DNA from: Winogradskyella arenosi
GTDB lineage: Bacteria; Bacteroidota; Bacteroidia; Flavobacteriales; Flavobacteriaceae
Length of the DNA: 64,000 nucleotides
NCBI RefSeq assembly: GCF_003337305.1
Contig: NZ_QPJO01000003.1
Span: 434,001 to 498,000, forward strand
Reading direction: 5' to 3'
Shown here one piece after another: positions 9,900 through 17,996 of this stretch. The translations under genes and the position numbers were made by a program. A model generated the notes under the pieces. It saw only the letters and a list, made by a program, of their open reading frames with translations, ran no database searches and was not told the origin of the DNA. Each line of letters begins with the position of its first letter. Within the stretch, counting starts at the first letter, position 1.

Positions 9900-10712
9900 T
9901 TAAACACCACTGTAGGCACTAAACCCACCATCAACCGGAACAACTATTCCGGTTACAAATTTTGAAGCCTCTGAACAGAGGTAATGTATAGCCCCGTTAA
10001 GTTCATCTGCCTCACCAAAACGTCCCATTGGCGTGTTTCTTATAATGGTATGACCTCTATCGGTATAAGTCCCATCTTCATTAGTAAGGAGTGCACGGTT
10101 TTGGTTTCCTATAAAAAATCCTGGTGCTACAGCGTTAACACGCATACCTTCGCCATATTTCTGAGCCAATTCTACTGACATCCATTTTGTAAAATTATCT
10201 ATAGCTGCTTTTGATGCCGAGTAGCCCATTACTCTAGTAATCACCCTATCGGCTGCCATAGAAGACATATTAATAATAGTTCCTTTTTTATGCTTAGACA
10301 TTTCTTTACCAAAGACCAAAGACGGAAGAATACTGCCAAATAAATTCAGATCTATAACCTGTTTAAATTGCTCTATATCTACATCAAAAACTGATTGACC
10401 TGGAGCCACCGTTGCGCCTGGCTTATTACCACCAGCGGCATTAATAAGCACATCAATTTTTCCATATTTAGCCATTATAGTGCTAGCCACTTCTTGAAGA
10501 CTTTCCTCCTCTACCACATTACATACATAGCCATCAACCTTATCACTTATAGCTTTAAATTCATGGATTCGTTCTAATAAAGGAGTTTCCTTATAATGTA
10601 ATAAGATTACGGTTGCCTTATTTTCTAATAAGTATTTTGCAATACCACCACCGAGAACACCACAAGCTCCCGTAACAAGAATTATTTGATCTTCTAAATT
10701 AAATAAATTCAT
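9900..10712 (-). CDS. SDR family oxidoreductase, probably D-mannonate oxidoreductase-type
   Basis: A 270-residue short-chain dehydrogenase/reductase. It has the glycine-rich nucleotide motif TGACGVLGGGIA (about residues 14-25), the NAAGG motif and a catalytic Ser in NMSSMAA. The YSASKAA segment supplies the catalytic Tyr and Lys, and the C-terminal PVDGGFSAYSGV is typical. The NAAGGNKPGATV insertion and overall length resemble the SDR-type mannonate/fructuronate oxidoreductases. That substrate is inferred and other sugar acids are possible. It is the last gene of a minus-strand cassette with a PMI-like cupin 43 bases upstream and an Nramp-fold transporter, suggesting catabolism of an imported sugar or sugar derivative. 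The bidirectional terminator lies directly downstream. Confidence 0.8.
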   Translation of the reverse strand: MNLFNLEDQIILVTGACGVLGGGIAKYLLENKATVILLHYKETPLLERIHEFKAISDKVDGYVCNVVEEESLQEVASTIMAKYGKIDVLINAAGGNKPGATVAPGQSVFDVDIEQFKQVIDLNLFGSILPSLVFGKEMSKHKKGTIINMSSMAADRVITRVMGYSASKAAIDNFTKWMSVELAQKYGEGMRVNAVAPGFFIGNQNRALLTNEDGTYTDRGHTIIRNTPMGRFGEADELNGAIHYLCSEASKFVTGIVVPVDGGFSAYSGV

Positions 10713-10755
10713 TTTATATTTTTATTTTCTTTTGATTTGTGAATTGTTAAGCTGT

Positions 10756-11850
10756 TTAATTTGGCGGGTAACACAGTAAAATTTTAGAAGCGGTGTCTGA
10801 TTTAAACGTGAGCTCTGAAATTGCTGCTGAAATAAAAATCTCATCCCCTTGTGTGTAGGAATAGGTTTTGCCATTACAGATCATTTGTCCTGCACCGGAA
10901 TAAATAACCGCCACATAAAAACAAGCATTACCTTTTATAGTGTGTTCCCCATTTAATAGAAGCTCACTTAAACCAAAGCAATTGGTATGCTTAATATTGA
11001 ATAAGGTTTTAAGCGTATATGCTTCTGTTTGTTCTAAAACTTCAGGTTCAATTTTCCATTCGTTTAAAGCTTCCTCCATAGTAAAGGTGTCGTAGTGAAA
11101 ACATTCTAACATTTTCGCTTCTCCAACCCCTTGATGAATTAACTCCGGGCCAATTTTTAATCCTGCTGGTGTTGTTTTTTCAACACGCATGGTATAATCT
11201 GTAGGCTCTTGTACCTCCATTAAAAAACAACCCGCACCAATAGCATGTGGTACACCACCATAAATCATAAAAGCATCGCCAGGTTGTACTTCTATTTTAT
11301 GCAAACAATCTAGCATTCCTTCAATATCTTGATTTTCAAAATGCGTTTGCCATAGCGCTTTTGTAACATGCTTTTTAAAGCCCATGTACACCACACTTTT
11401 TTTACCATTAATTTCCCTGGTATTCAACACATACCAAGATTCTGTTTTTCCAAATTCAGAATTAAACACGGTTTTAGCATACGCCTTATCCGGATGTACT
11501 TGCACGGTTAAACGTTCCATAGAATCGAGCATTTTTATCAATACGCCAGTAGTGCCGTACTTTTTAGCCAGGCCTTCACCTAAATATAATTCCTTATTGG
11601 CCTTTATTAGTTCTTTTAAAGAAAACGTACCCTCCGGGGTTTCAATTAGAGAAAGGCCTTCATTTTCGGGCCTACCATTTCCACGAGCCGTCACGGTAGA
11701 CATAATCCACTGCTCTGGCATCTGCCCATCTGTTTCAGGGCTATGGTTTTTCCAACGGTCAATTAAGGCACCGCCTTCGTAAGTTCTCCAAACGCGATTA
11801 GACTTTTGTTTTAAAGGTATATGGGCGTATTTCTGTAAATCTTTACTCAT
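10756..11850 (-). CDS. Class I mannose-6-phosphate isomerase-like cupin enzyme
   Basis: A 364-residue protein of the type I phosphomannose isomerase family, which interconverts mannose-6-P and fructose-6-P with a bound zinc. Zinc-site motifs are present: QVHPDKAYAK (about residues 116-125), then GDAFMIYGGVPHAIGAG with the conserved His, followed by an EVQEPTDYTMR stretch. A second cupin-like region lies near the C-terminus. It has a longer N-terminal extension than, and is only distantly similar to, the 324-residue homologue at 34472-35446. It may therefore act on a different sugar. It sits between the Nramp-like gene (24 bases upstream) and the SDR gene, so all three are probably co-transcribed. 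The substrate within the cassette is an inference. Confidence 0.82.
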   Translation of the reverse strand: MSKDLQKYAHIPLKQKSNRVWRTYEGGALIDRWKNHSPETDGQMPEQWIMSTVTARGNGRPENEGLSLIETPEGTFSLKELIKANKELYLGEGLAKKYGTTGVLIKMLDSMERLTVQVHPDKAYAKTVFNSEFGKTESWYVLNTREINGKKSVVYMGFKKHVTKALWQTHFENQDIEGMLDCLHKIEVQPGDAFMIYGGVPHAIGAGCFLMEVQEPTDYTMRVEKTTPAGLKIGPELIHQGVGEAKMLECFHYDTFTMEEALNEWKIEPEVLEQTEAYTLKTLFNIKHTNCFGLSELLLNGEHTIKGNACFYVAVIYSGAGQMICNGKTYSYTQGDEIFISAAISELTFKSDTASKILLCYPPN

Positions 11851-11874
11851 GGGTTTGTAATCTCTTAAAACTTA

Positions 11875-13149
11875 TTAGTGTACAAAATCTATAAATCCAA
11901 CTAAAGCGACATATAACATATAGCAGTTAAAAATAAACGTCGCTCCCAAGGCAAGGTTCATACCTAGCTTAGGCAGATGCGATGTCATCAGTTGAGATTT
12001 ATTCAGTAAAATTATTAAAAACAAGGTGATTAATGGCATAACAAAAGGACTTAGTGCTTGCGAGGCAATTAAAATCCAAACCGGTTTTCCGCCTAAAAAA
12101 GGCACAATTAAACCCGTTAATGCTACGAGCACCACAATACCTTTAAATAATGGTCTTTTCATATTTCGTGGTGTATTGCTATAGTCTGCAATTAACCAAG
12201 GAAATAGTAATAAGTTAGGAAATATTGACGATAAGCCTGCTCCTATGATCCCTAATGTAAATAAGGTGAGAGCAAAATCGCCTGCCCACGGACCTAATGC
12301 TGCCATTAAGTCGGTAGCATCATCAACAGGTGTGCCTTTAAAATACAGGGTTCCTGTAGCACTTATCATTATAGCAAGACTAATTAAAAAAGTCATAACC
12401 ATAGCAGAAAGTGCATCTTTATTTTCTTTCTTTAAATCGTTTAAGCCCCATTTTTCTTCATGGACTAAAATACTACGGGATGCTAAACAAACCCCAGCCA
12501 TTGTGGTACCTACAATCCCGGCAATTATTAAACCTGTATTATCACCGATAGGCAACTCCGGAAAGAAATCTACAATAGACTTCCCAGACTCTTTTATGAC
12601 CATAAAACTGGTAAATACAAAAGCCAAGGCCATAAAGCCCACCATAACACTCATCGCTTTAATAAAATTCTCGTGTTTCCCCGTCCAGAACAAACCTATT
12701 AACAAGGCCGTAAATAAAGCTGCTATAGCAGGTTTGTTTAAAAACGAAATGGATGTTTTTACGGCAATCCATTCCATAGACACCTCTGCCACCACGCCCA
12801 TGACGCCAATAACAGAAGAAATAATAGATACAACTAAGGCGGTAATAATAAATAAGGTTATGGGTTTACCAAAATTCTTTTTAAATAAAAACATCAGCGT
12901 ATCACCTGTAACAATAGTAAGTTTACTAATGGAGATTAAAAGGAAATAGGTAAAAAAACAAGAAAGCAATAAGGCCCAAGAGAGACTTAAGCCAAATTTA
13001 GCCCCAGAGACCACCATGGAGGTGACGCTTCCGGTTCCTACGACATAGCCAATGATAAAAAAGGCAGGGCCAAAATCTTTAATTTTCTTTTTTAATTTAC
13101 TCGCAAAAGTGGGAGGACTCGTATCCATAATTTTGTTGTTCGGGTTCAT
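11875..13149 (-). CDS. Nramp-fold transporter lacking canonical metal-binding motifs
   Basis: A 424-residue polytopic protein with about 11 transmembrane segments and the overall pattern of the Nramp/SLC11 family (FGPAFFIIGYVVGTGSV at the start of helix 1). In Mn/Fe-transporting Nramps helix 1 carries DPGN; here the aligned residues read GTGS. In helix 6 the usual MPH is replaced, the region reading GTTMAGVCLASRS. Both metal-coordinating motifs are therefore absent, so a MntH function should not be assumed. Its position upstream of the PMI-like and SDR genes makes a sugar, sugar acid or other organic substrate conceivable, but this is inference. It is the first gene of the cassette; a perfect-arm palindrome lies about 115 bases upstream. 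Confidence 0.8.
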   Translation of the reverse strand: MNPNNKIMDTSPPTFASKLKKKIKDFGPAFFIIGYVVGTGSVTSMVVSGAKFGLSLSWALLLSCFFTYFLLISISKLTIVTGDTLMFLFKKNFGKPITLFIITALVVSIISSVIGVMGVVAEVSMEWIAVKTSISFLNKPAIAALFTALLIGLFWTGKHENFIKAMSVMVGFMALAFVFTSFMVIKESGKSIVDFFPELPIGDNTGLIIAGIVGTTMAGVCLASRSILVHEEKWGLNDLKKENKDALSAMVMTFLISLAIMISATGTLYFKGTPVDDATDLMAALGPWAGDFALTLFTLGIIGAGLSSIFPNLLLFPWLIADYSNTPRNMKRPLFKGIVVLVALTGLIVPFLGGKPVWILIASQALSPFVMPLITLFLIILLNKSQLMTSHLPKLGMNLALGATFIFNCYMLYVALVGFIDFVH

Positions 13150-13263
13150 TAGTTTATCGTCTTAAAATCACGACACAAAATTTCAATATGCTATTGAAAA
13201 GTAGAGAATGCGTTCGATGTGATTCATTTTCAAGAGGTCAAGATATAAAATTAGAACACAAAA

Positions 13264-13280
13264 ACGATGGTATACATCGT
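13264..13280. promoter_or_regulatory. Palindromic candidate operator upstream of the Nramp-like cassette
   Basis: The arms ACGATG (13264-13269) and CATCGT (13275-13280) are perfect inverted repeats with a 5-base spacer. This size and symmetry fit a LacI- or GntR-type operator. It lies about 115 bases upstream of the Nramp-like start and just before the fabH terminator. No regulator gene is adjacent, so the assignment rests on symmetry and position only. Confidence 0.4.
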
Positions 13281-13293
13281 ATTAATAACAAAT

Positions 13294-13323
13294 AAACCTG
13301 ACCCGTAGAAACAGGTCAGGTTT
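13294..13323 (-). terminator. Intrinsic terminator-like hairpin downstream of fabH
   Basis: The 10-bp stem AAACCTGACC (13294-13303) pairs with GGTCAGGTTT (13314-13323) around a 10-base loop. It lies 46 bases past the stop of the minus-strand ketosynthase gene. The U-tract is short on the minus strand, so termination may be moderate. Confidence 0.65.
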
Positions 13324-13369
13324 GTAAATAGTTTTAGGATAGGTAGAACGCTTACTTATAAAAATTTTC

Positions 13370-14380
13370 TTACCATTTTATAACCGCACTTCCCCAAGTA
13401 AACCCACTACCGAAAGCGGCTAACACAACAGTATCTCCAGTTTTAATTTTTCCTTCTTCCCAAGCTTCGGTTAAAGCAATAGGAATAGACGCTGCTGTTG
13501 TATTTCCATATTTCTGAATGTTATTAAACACTTGGTCATCTGCCAATTTAAATTTCTTCTGAATGAACTGAGCGATACGCAGATTAGCTTGATGCGGAAT
13601 TAACATATCAATAGCCGAAACCTCCATTTTATTTTTGGCTAAGCCTTCCATAATGACTTCGCTAAAACGAATCACGGCATTTTTAAACACAAACTGCCCA
13701 TTCATATGTGGAAAGTAACTTTCATCATTAGGATCATTATCCGCAATAATATCACTTACCCAACGTTTCCCCATTCCGGGTGCAACCAACACTAATTCTT
13801 CAGCATGTTCCCCTTCAGAATGCAGGTGTGTGGATAAAATTCCTTTACTGTTATTCTCTTCTCGGGTTAATACCGCAGCACCAGCTCCGTCACCAAAAAT
13901 TACAGAAACACCTCTTCCTCGAGTGGTTTTATCTAAACCAAAAGAGTGCAACTCACTACCAATAACTAAGATGTTTTTATACATCCCTGTTTTTATAAAA
14001 TTATCAGCGACTGAAATAGCATATATAAATCCAGAACATTGGTTACGGACGTCGAGTGCTCCTACGGTTTTAATTCCTAAAGCATGTTGCACTTGTACCC
14101 CAGGACCAGGAAAATACATATCAGGACTTAAGGTTGCAAAAATAATAAAATCAATATCATCTTTATCAATTCCGGCACGCTCAATAGCCACTTTAGCAGC
14201 TTTTACGCCCATCGTTGCAGTGGTATCGTCACTCCCCTTTTCTACCCAACGACGCTCTTTTATCCCTGTGCGCTCTTGGATCCAAGCATCGTTAGTGTCC
14301 ATCATTTTAGACAAATCGTCATTAGTGACCACGTTGTCGGGCACGTATTTACCTAAACCAATTATTTTTGAATTATACAT
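13370..14380 (-). CDS. fabH: Beta-ketoacyl-ACP synthase III (FabH family)
   Basis: A 336-residue thiolase-fold enzyme that condenses an acyl-CoA primer with malonyl-ACP to start fatty-acid synthesis. The catalytic triad is readable: Cys in NQCSGFIYA, His in PHQANLRI and Asn in YGNTTAASIP. The C-terminal AAFGSGFTWGSAVIKW is typical. I place the start at the ATG at 14378-14380 (MYNSKIIGLGKYVP), because homologues begin there; an in-frame ATG 24 bases upstream (to 14404) adds eight atypical residues. The gene is monocistronic and not linked to plsX or rpmF. A paralogous role, for example in specialised lipids, cannot be excluded. Confidence 0.88.
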   Translation of the reverse strand: MYNSKIIGLGKYVPDNVVTNDDLSKMMDTNDAWIQERTGIKERRWVEKGSDDTTATMGVKAAKVAIERAGIDKDDIDFIIFATLSPDMYFPGPGVQVQHALGIKTVGALDVRNQCSGFIYAISVADNFIKTGMYKNILVIGSELHSFGLDKTTRGRGVSVIFGDGAGAAVLTREENNSKGILSTHLHSEGEHAEELVLVAPGMGKRWVSDIIADNDPNDESYFPHMNGQFVFKNAVIRFSEVIMEGLAKNKMEVSAIDMLIPHQANLRIAQFIQKKFKLADDQVFNNIQKYGNTTAASIPIALTEAWEEGKIKTGDTVVLAAFGSGFTWGSAVIKW

Positions 14381-14535
14381 GTGTCGTTTATTTAAGTTCA
14401 GCAATCGCTCTATTATAATATTCTAAAACAAAGCTAATCTTTTCGGAGTTACCATAGATTTAGTTGGACTTATATTTATTATGCACGCATAATACAAAAC
14501 TTAAGCTTACGGTATATTAACAACACTTTTGTATA

Positions 14536-14548
14536 TGTCATCTTGTCA
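14536..14548 (+). promoter_or_regulatory. TGTCA direct repeat upstream of htpG
   Basis: Two TGTCA elements at 14536-14540 and 14544-14548, spaced by three bases, lie about 70 bases before the htpG start in an otherwise AT-rich 215-base intergenic region. Their position suits a stress-response control element. No consensus is established here, so this is a candidate only. Confidence 0.25.
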
Positions 14549-14619
14549 CAATTATTGTCTTGGTATTTTATTTGACTATAGCTAATCGTTCAAATTAATT
14601 ATACAAAAAACTATATATC

Positions 14620-16533
14620 ATGACAAAAGGAAGTATTAATGTATCGGTAGAGAATATCTTTCCGTTAATTAAAAAGTTCTTATACAGCGATCACGAAATC
14701 TTTTTACGTGAGCTTATTAGTAATGGTACAGATGCCACGCTAAAATTAAAACACCTTACAAGTATAGGGGAATCTAAATCTGAATATGGAAATCCACAAA
14801 TTGAAGTAAAGATTGATAAAGAAGGTAAAAAACTTCATATTATTGATCAAGGTTTAGGAATGACTGCTGAAGAAGTAGAAAAATACATTAATCAAGTGGC
14901 TTTTTCTGGTGCTGAAGAGTTTTTAGATAAGTACAAGGATTCTGCACAAGATTCTGGAATTATAGGTCACTTTGGTCTTGGGTTCTACTCTGCATTTATG
15001 GTTGCTGAGAAGGTAGAGATTATTACAAAATCACATACTGGAGCTGAGGCGGCACATTGGACTTGTGATGGCTCTCCTGAGTTTACTTTAGAACCTTCTG
15101 ATAAAGCAGATAGAGGAACTGAAATTATTCTTCATATTGCTGACGATTCTACTGAGTTTTTAGAAGAACAAAGAATCAGCGCTTTATTAAACAAGTATAA
15201 CAAGTTTATGCCTATTCCAATTAAATTTGGAACTAAGGAAATTAACGATCCAGATTTTACACCGGAAACGACTACAGATGCTGAAGGTAAAGAGACCACT
15301 GAGCCTCATAAACAAATTACTGTTGATAACATTATTAACAACCCTAACCCAGCGTGGACAAAACAACCTACAGAGTTAGAGGCAGAAGACTATAAAGGCT
15401 TCTACAGAGAATTGTACCCAATGCAATTTGAAGAGCCTTTATTCCATATCCATTTAAATGTTGATTATCCGTTCAACTTAACGGGAATTTTATATTTCCC
15501 TAAGATGACCAACGATATGAACATTCAAAAGGATAAAATTCAACTGTATCAAAACCAAGTATACGTAACAGATAATGTTGAAGGTATTGTTCCTGAATTT
15601 TTAACCATGCTTCGTGGTGTTATTGATTCTCCAGACATTCCATTAAACGTATCGCGTTCTTACTTACAAGCCGATGGTGCTGTAAAGAAAATTTCTTCTT
15701 ATATCACGCGCAAGGTTGCAGATAAATTAAAATCACTATTCAACAGCAATAGAGAAGATTTTGAAGCAAAATGGGATGATATAAAAATTGTTATCGAATA
15801 CGGAATGCTTTCTGAAGAAAAATTCTTTGAAAAAGCAGATGCTTTCGCATTATATCCAAGTGTAGATGGTAAGTTCTATACTTACGAAGAATTATATAAT
15901 AAAACTAAAGCGAACCAAACCGATAAAGACGGTAAGCTTGTTATACTTTACGCCTCTAACAAAGACCAACAGCACAGCTATATTGAAGCTGCCAAAGCTA
16001 AAGGTTATGAAGTATTAATGCTAGACTCTCCTATTGTATCGCATTTAATTCAGAAATTAGAATCGTCTAAAGAAAACATTTCTTTTGCACGTGTTGATGG
16101 AGATCATATCGACAACTTAATTAAAAAAGAAGAAACTACGATTTCTAAATTAACGGAAGAGCAACAAACCACTTTAGACACCCTTTTAAAAGAGGTTGTT
16201 CCTTCTGAAAAATTCACGGTACAATTAGAGGCTATGGATAGTGATGCTTCACCATTTATCATTACCCAACCTGAATTTATGCGTAGAATGAAAGAAATGC
16301 AACAGACCGGTGGAGGTGGTGGTATGAATATGTTTGGTAACATGCCAGAGATATACAACCTTATTGTTAACACCAATTCGCCTTTAGTTGGTGATATTTT
16401 AGAAGCGGACTCTAAAGAAGACAAAGAACGTTTAATTACGCAAAGTTTAGACTTAGCACGTTTATCACAAGGTCTTTTAAAAGGTGAAGAGTTAACCAAT
16501 TTTATTAAACGTAGTTACGAATTATTAAAATAA
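14620..16533 (+). CDS. htpG: Molecular chaperone HtpG (Hsp90)
   Basis: A 637-residue cytoplasmic Hsp90 chaperone, the normal bacterial length. The N-terminal GHKL ATPase has ELISNGTDATLKL with the Mg/ATP Asn and Asp, IDQGLGM, and GHFGLGFYSAFMV as the lid region. The middle domain has the conserved SRSYLQ catalytic-arginine segment near residue 345. A glycine-rich stretch (QQTGGGGGMNMFGNM) near residue 570 lies in the C-terminal dimerisation half. The gene is monocistronic, preceded by a 215-base regulatory region and followed by a strong terminator. Confidence 0.96.
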   Translation: MTKGSINVSVENIFPLIKKFLYSDHEIFLRELISNGTDATLKLKHLTSIGESKSEYGNPQIEVKIDKEGKKLHIIDQGLGMTAEEVEKYINQVAFSGAEEFLDKYKDSAQDSGIIGHFGLGFYSAFMVAEKVEIITKSHTGAEAAHWTCDGSPEFTLEPSDKADRGTEIILHIADDSTEFLEEQRISALLNKYNKFMPIPIKFGTKEINDPDFTPETTTDAEGKETTEPHKQITVDNIINNPNPAWTKQPTELEAEDYKGFYRELYPMQFEEPLFHIHLNVDYPFNLTGILYFPKMTNDMNIQKDKIQLYQNQVYVTDNVEGIVPEFLTMLRGVIDSPDIPLNVSRSYLQADGAVKKISSYITRKVADKLKSLFNSNREDFEAKWDDIKIVIEYGMLSEEKFFEKADAFALYPSVDGKFYTYEELYNKTKANQTDKDGKLVILYASNKDQQHSYIEAAKAKGYEVLMLDSPIVSHLIQKLESSKENISFARVDGDHIDNLIKKEETTISKLTEEQQTTLDTLLKEVVPSEKFTVQLEAMDSDASPFIITQPEFMRRMKEMQQTGGGGGMNMFGNMPEIYNLIVNTNSPLVGDILEADSKEDKERLITQSLDLARLSQGLLKGEELTNFIKRSYELLK

Positions 16534-16598
16534 ATAGGTTTTTATTACCTTTATTTTAAATCGATAAATATTCTATTTTAGTAAAACAGTTGTAAAGA

Positions 16599-16630
16599 AA
16601 AAACCACTTTGCTCATGCAAAGTGGTTTTT
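16599..16630 (+). terminator. Intrinsic terminator after htpG
   Basis: A 13-bp stem, AAAAACCACTTTG (16599-16611) with CAAAGTGGTTTTT (16618-16630), has a 6-base loop and a T-run. It lies 66 bases past the htpG stop. Confidence 0.88.
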
Positions 16631-16654
16631 TTATGAGTTAAATAAATGTATTCT

Positions 16655-16735
16655 GCTATGTTCCTGTGAAAACTTGAACTTGCCCGGGCTATAATCGCTG
16701 AGCTAGTTACTGGTGCTATGATATTGACGCTAATT
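16655..16735 (-). other. Possible decayed tRNA fragment in a 300-base gene-free stretch
   Basis: Between the htpG terminator and the Crp/Fnr gene, this short segment is richer in G+C than its flanks. On the minus strand it reads TAGCTCAGCGATTATAGC, which resembles a tRNA D-arm, followed at once by GGGCAAGTTCAAGTTTT, reminiscent of a T-arm. No anticodon arm can be folded and no acceptor stem closes. If it is a tRNA it is a relic. Nothing else is visible in the stretch. Confidence 0.25.
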
Positions 16736-16932
16736 TTTATTACTTAAAAAGAGATGTCTAAGTTTTAAAACTCAGCATATAGTTAACTTTCTAAATTCCC
16801 AAAAAATAATTATCTTTTTTTTAATTGAATTATTCAAATAACTAACAGTTAAACGTATTAAAATATGCATCAACGATACAATAACCTCATTTAAAATTAT
16901 TTACATACCTTAACCTATTAACATAACTAAAA

Positions 16933-17517
16933 GTGCAACACCATCACTCCATCATTCAAGAAATCTTTAAAGGCGTATCACTCTCAAATGATGAACTCGA
17001 TGCTATAGCACCATTATTTGAGAAAGAAACTTACAAAAAAGGGGCTATTATTTTTAAGGCCAATGACACCGTTAACGATCAATACTATATTTATGAAGGC
17101 TGTTTAAGAACATATCATATAGATGATGCAGGAAAAGAACACACGGTTCAATTTGGTATAAAAGACTGGTGGATTACAGATTTTATAGGTTATTTTTCCA
17201 ATTGTAAAGCTATAATGACCCTTGAAGTCATTGAAGATGCTATAGTTTATAAAATCTCTAATAAAAACAAAGACTATTTATACACTAACTTCCCTCAAAT
17301 ACAAAATTTTATCGTCAAAAAACTTGAAGGTGCCTATGCGGCTTTTCAAAAACGAATCATTCTCAGTCTTTCGCAATCAGCAAAAGCACGTTATCTTATT
17401 TTTTTAGATACGCATAGCGATTTAGAAAAGAAATTAAAAAACTACCATATTGCCTCGTATTTAGGTATTACCACAGAAAGCCTGAGTCGCATTAGAAAAG
17501 AGCTTTATAATCATTAA
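16933..17517 (+). CDS. Crp/Fnr family transcriptional regulator
   Basis: A 194-residue protein with an N-terminal cyclic-nucleotide-binding-type beta-roll (about residues 10-120; KKGAIIFKANDTVNDQYYIYEG). The C-terminal helix-turn-helix (YHIASYLGITTESLSRIRKEL) is typical of the Crp/Fnr family in Bacteroidota. There is no cysteine cluster for an iron-sulfur sensor, and the phosphate-binding cassette of Crp is not conserved, so the ligand is unknown. The start is a GTG at 16933, chosen because no better upstream ATG is in frame. The gene is monocistronic, with a candidate small RNA about 60 bases downstream. Confidence 0.85.
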   Translation: MQHHHSIIQEIFKGVSLSNDELDAIAPLFEKETYKKGAIIFKANDTVNDQYYIYEGCLRTYHIDDAGKEHTVQFGIKDWWITDFIGYFSNCKAIMTLEVIEDAIVYKISNKNKDYLYTNFPQIQNFIVKKLEGAYAAFQKRIILSLSQSAKARYLIFLDTHSDLEKKLKNYHIASYLGITTESLSRIRKELYNH

Positions 17518-17563
17518 ATCTAATTTATTAACATACATCAATTTTTTACTAATTAAAAAGTAT

Positions 17564-17571
17564 TAATTTTG
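17564..17571 (+). promoter_or_regulatory. Bacteroidota -7 box (TAnnTTTG) for the candidate small RNA
   Basis: TAATTTTG is an exact match to the Bacteroidota -7 consensus. It lies about 7 bases before the expected start of a short structured transcript. A clear -33 TTTG is not visible. Confidence 0.4.
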
Positions 17572-17576
17572 CCCTT

Positions 17577-17664
17577 GTACAAAACCCTAATAAATTTGTA
17601 CACAGATGTTTCCCTAGGATTAATAGCAAAAAATCGCAAGTTTAAGTTCTTGCGATTTTTTTTT
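17577..17664 (+). ncRNA. Candidate small RNA with 5' hairpin and intrinsic terminator
   Basis: An 80-90 base segment follows a consensus-like -7 box. It contains a hairpin (TGTACAAA at 17576-17583 with TTTGTACA at 17595-17602) and a roughly 25-base single-stranded linker. It ends in a strong terminator (AAAAAATCGCAAG at 17628-17640 with CTTGCGATTTTTT from 17649, then T residues to 17664). No open reading frame with a plausible start fits inside. The Crp/Fnr gene ends 60 bases earlier, so this could instead be its 3' UTR terminator. The separate promoter-like box argues for an independent RNA. The family is not recognised. Confidence 0.45.
17628..17664 (+). terminator. Strong intrinsic terminator
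   Basis: The stem AAAAAATCGCAAG/CTTGCGATTTTTT has an 8-base loop and ends in nine T residues. It terminates the candidate small RNA or the Crp/Fnr transcript. The following 330 bases to 17996 hold no gene I can support. Confidence 0.9.
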
Positions 17665-17996
17665 ACAAGTTATTCTTCTTCCCATATTTTTAAACCATAG
17701 GGCACGGCACATAAGAATTCAATCTTTCTTTGTTATTAAAAAGTCCGTTTGCTTTCTCGTTAAATGCAATGGTCTTAACAGACAGCAACGAATCCCTTCC
17801 GCATAAAACATTTGTAAATCTTACAATTCAGATGCAAAAAAATATCATTCATAGCATTAAACAAGTTCATCTCACTTTATACCACCCAAAATATAACAAA
17901 CTAAAAATCAAGACATAATTTCTTATTTTCAAACCCGATTGATTAATATTTTCCGTAACTTAAAAAAATCGCACATCATAAAATAGACGCTTTTAA

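Noticed and set aside
12245-12949. A 234-codon open frame opposite the Nramp-like gene
   Set aside because: It is the antisense shadow of a hydrophobic membrane-protein gene, has no recognisable domain and no convincing start region. The other strand has clear homology.
11875-13149. Calling the Nramp-fold gene mntH
   Set aside because: The metal-binding motifs of helices 1 and 6 are absent, so a manganese or iron function is not supported.
13830-14426. A 198-codon open frame opposite fabH
   Set aside because: Antisense shadow of a clearly conserved ketosynthase gene; low-complexity Ser/Pro/Thr-rich translation with no family.
17730-17918. A 62-codon plus-strand frame, and a minus-strand frame of similar length, before the pyruvate carboxylase remnant
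   Set aside because: Neither has a ribosome-binding context, a recognisable family or operon partners; the region looks like decaying intergenic DNA.
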